Assembly: GCF_036967205.1 (NCBI RefSeq)
Contig: NZ_CP146022.1
Coordinates: 372,001-436,000, forward strand
Length of the DNA: 64,000 nt
Origin: Streptomyces sp. Q6
GTDB lineage: Bacteria > Actinomycetota > Actinomycetes > Streptomycetales > Streptomycetaceae
Direction: 5' to 3'
Both the position numbers and the translations under genes were made by a program. Shown in pieces: positions 63,142 to 64,000 of the stretch. The notes under the pieces are model-generated. The model worked only from the letters and a program-made list of their open reading frames with translations. It made no database searches and had not been told where the DNA came from. The first letter of the stretch is position 1; every line of letters starts with the position of its first letter.

Positions 63142-64000
63142 ATGAGCAGGTATCCGCATCTCAAGGCGGACGTCACCGCGTCCCTCGTCGTCTTCCTCGT
63201 CGCGCTCCCGCTGTGCGTCGGCGTGGCCGTCGCCTCCGGGGTCCCGGCCGAACTCGGCCTGATCACCGGCATCGTGGGCGGCATCGTGACCGGCATCATG
63301 CGCGGCAGCAGCCTTCAGGTCTCGGGCCCCGCAGCCGGGTTGACCGTGCTCGTCTACGAGGCGGTGCGCGCCTTCGGACTGCCGGTGCTCGGCGTCGTCG
63401 TGCTGGCGACCGGCGTCCTCCAGATCGCGATGGGCGCCCTGAAGCTCGGCCGCTACTTCCGGGCCATCTCGGTGTCCGTGGTCGAGGGCATGCTCGCCGG
63501 CATCGGCCTGGTCCTCATCGCGGGCCAGCTGTACTCGGTCGTCGGCGCGAAGGCGCCCGAGTCGGGGCTCGGCAAGATAGCGGGGCTGCCCGAGGCGTTC
63601 GTCGACGCGTTCGGCAGCACCCGCGCCCTCGCCTCGCTCGCCCTGGGCGTCGGCACCGTGCTGGTGCTCGTGCTCTGGAAGCGGCTGCCGCGCAGGATCC
63701 GGGTCGTCCCCGCCCAGTTGGCCGCGGTCGGCCTCGCGACGCTCGCCGCGCTCGTGTTCGGCGCCCCCGTCGCGACCGTCGAGGTCAACGGCCTGCTCGG
63801 GTCGGTCCAGCCGCCGTCCCTCGACGCGTTCGGGGAGCTCGCGGGCCTCGGCGTGCTCGGCACGATCGTCGCGTTCACGCTGATCGCGTCGGCGGAGTCC
63901 CTGTTCAGCGCGGCGGCCGTGGACCGGTTGCACGACGGGCCGCGGACCACGTACGACAAGGAACTCGTCGCGCAGGGCGCGGGCAACGCGGTGTGCGGTG
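63142..64000 (+). CDS. SulP-family anion transporter, N-terminal part
   Basis: The frame is open to the end of the window: 286 codons of the membrane domain. The SulP motif LKADVTASLVVFLVALPLCV starts helix 1, followed by VSGPAAGLTVLVYEAVRAFG and a repeated pattern of long hydrophobic helices to SLFSAAAVDRLHDGPRT. ATG 63142 has GAGG in front; GTG 63130, overlapping the carbonic anhydrase stop, is the alternative. Coupling to carbonic anhydrase suggests bicarbonate transport. The C-terminal STAS domain, if any, is outside. Confidence 0.92.
   Translation, partial: MSRYPHLKADVTASLVVFLVALPLCVGVAVASGVPAELGLITGIVGGIVTGIMRGSSLQVSGPAAGLTVLVYEAVRAFGLPVLGVVVLATGVLQIAMGALKLGRYFRAISVSVVEGMLAGIGLVLIAGQLYSVVGAKAPESGLGKIAGLPEAFVDAFGSTRALASLALGVGTVLVLVLWKRLPRRIRVVPAQLAAVGLATLAALVFGAPVATVEVNGLLGSVQPPSLDAFGELAGLGVLGTIVAFTLIASAESLFSAAAVDRLHDGPRTTYDKELVAQGAGNAVCG

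Overview
The window is 64 kb of very high-GC DNA with Streptomyces-type codon usage, GTG starts, ATGA/GTGA gene overlaps, leaderless-looking promoters and T-less palindromic terminators. Gene content (XylA, FprA-type reductase, Tap-like protein, DosR-type regulator with many universal stress proteins, DtxR-type iron boxes) fits a Streptomyces chromosome. No rRNA, tRNA, CRISPR array, insertion sequence or phage module was seen.

Layout. 1-13.4 kb: mixed genes, namely a ThiF-family fragment with a GNAT enzyme, two quinone-oxidoreductase-like dehydrogenases (one with its own MerR regulator and operator), a Tap-like HTH protein with a small partner, an MpaB-type oxygenase, an isochorismatase-like hydrolase, YceI, hydrolases, a tautomerase and a ROK regulator. 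13.4-21.7 kb: a sugar locus with a GH1 beta-glucosidase, a complete ABC importer, xylose isomerase and a divergent GH31 alpha-xylosidase; the divergent promoter region holds two copies of a LacI-type palindrome. 21.8-26.4 kb: VOC protein, iron-boxed ferredoxin reductase, a secreted esterase and a phosphodiester glycosidase.

26.5-53.9 kb is the centrepiece, a hypoxia/dormancy-type island. A run of minus-strand genes encodes a group 3b-like NADP-linked [NiFe]-hydrogenase (Fe-S, flavin, small and large subunits), the maturation factors HypC, HypD, HypE, HypF and an endopeptidase, two CBS-BON proteins, a cyclic-nucleotide-fold protein, a flavodoxin, a universal stress protein and a GNAT/acyl-CoA-ligase fusion. 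Next to it lie three more universal stress proteins, phosphoketolase, pyruvate phosphate dikinase, a DosR/OsdR-like regulator, a DosS/OsdK-like two-GAF kinase and an Acg-type nitroreductase. A 14-bp dyad (GGGCCG-NN-CGGYCC and variants) recurs 56-123 bp upstream of seven gene starts in the island (about 220 bp for one gene of a divergent pair) and is a good candidate for the DosR-like operator. hypA and hypB are not in the window.

53.9-64 kb: a PEP-mutase-like enzyme, a peroxiredoxin, an iron-siderophore importer (ATPase, lipoprotein, fused double permease) behind a near-perfect iron box, a Rid protein, a secreted lipase, an HPP membrane protein, and a carbonic anhydrase/SulP pair running off the end.

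Eleven frame breaks occur in seven otherwise well-conserved genes. Every one is repaired by adding a single G or C, usually in a G/C run, so sequence error is a better explanation than gene decay. These genes are listed as CDS with the break noted.
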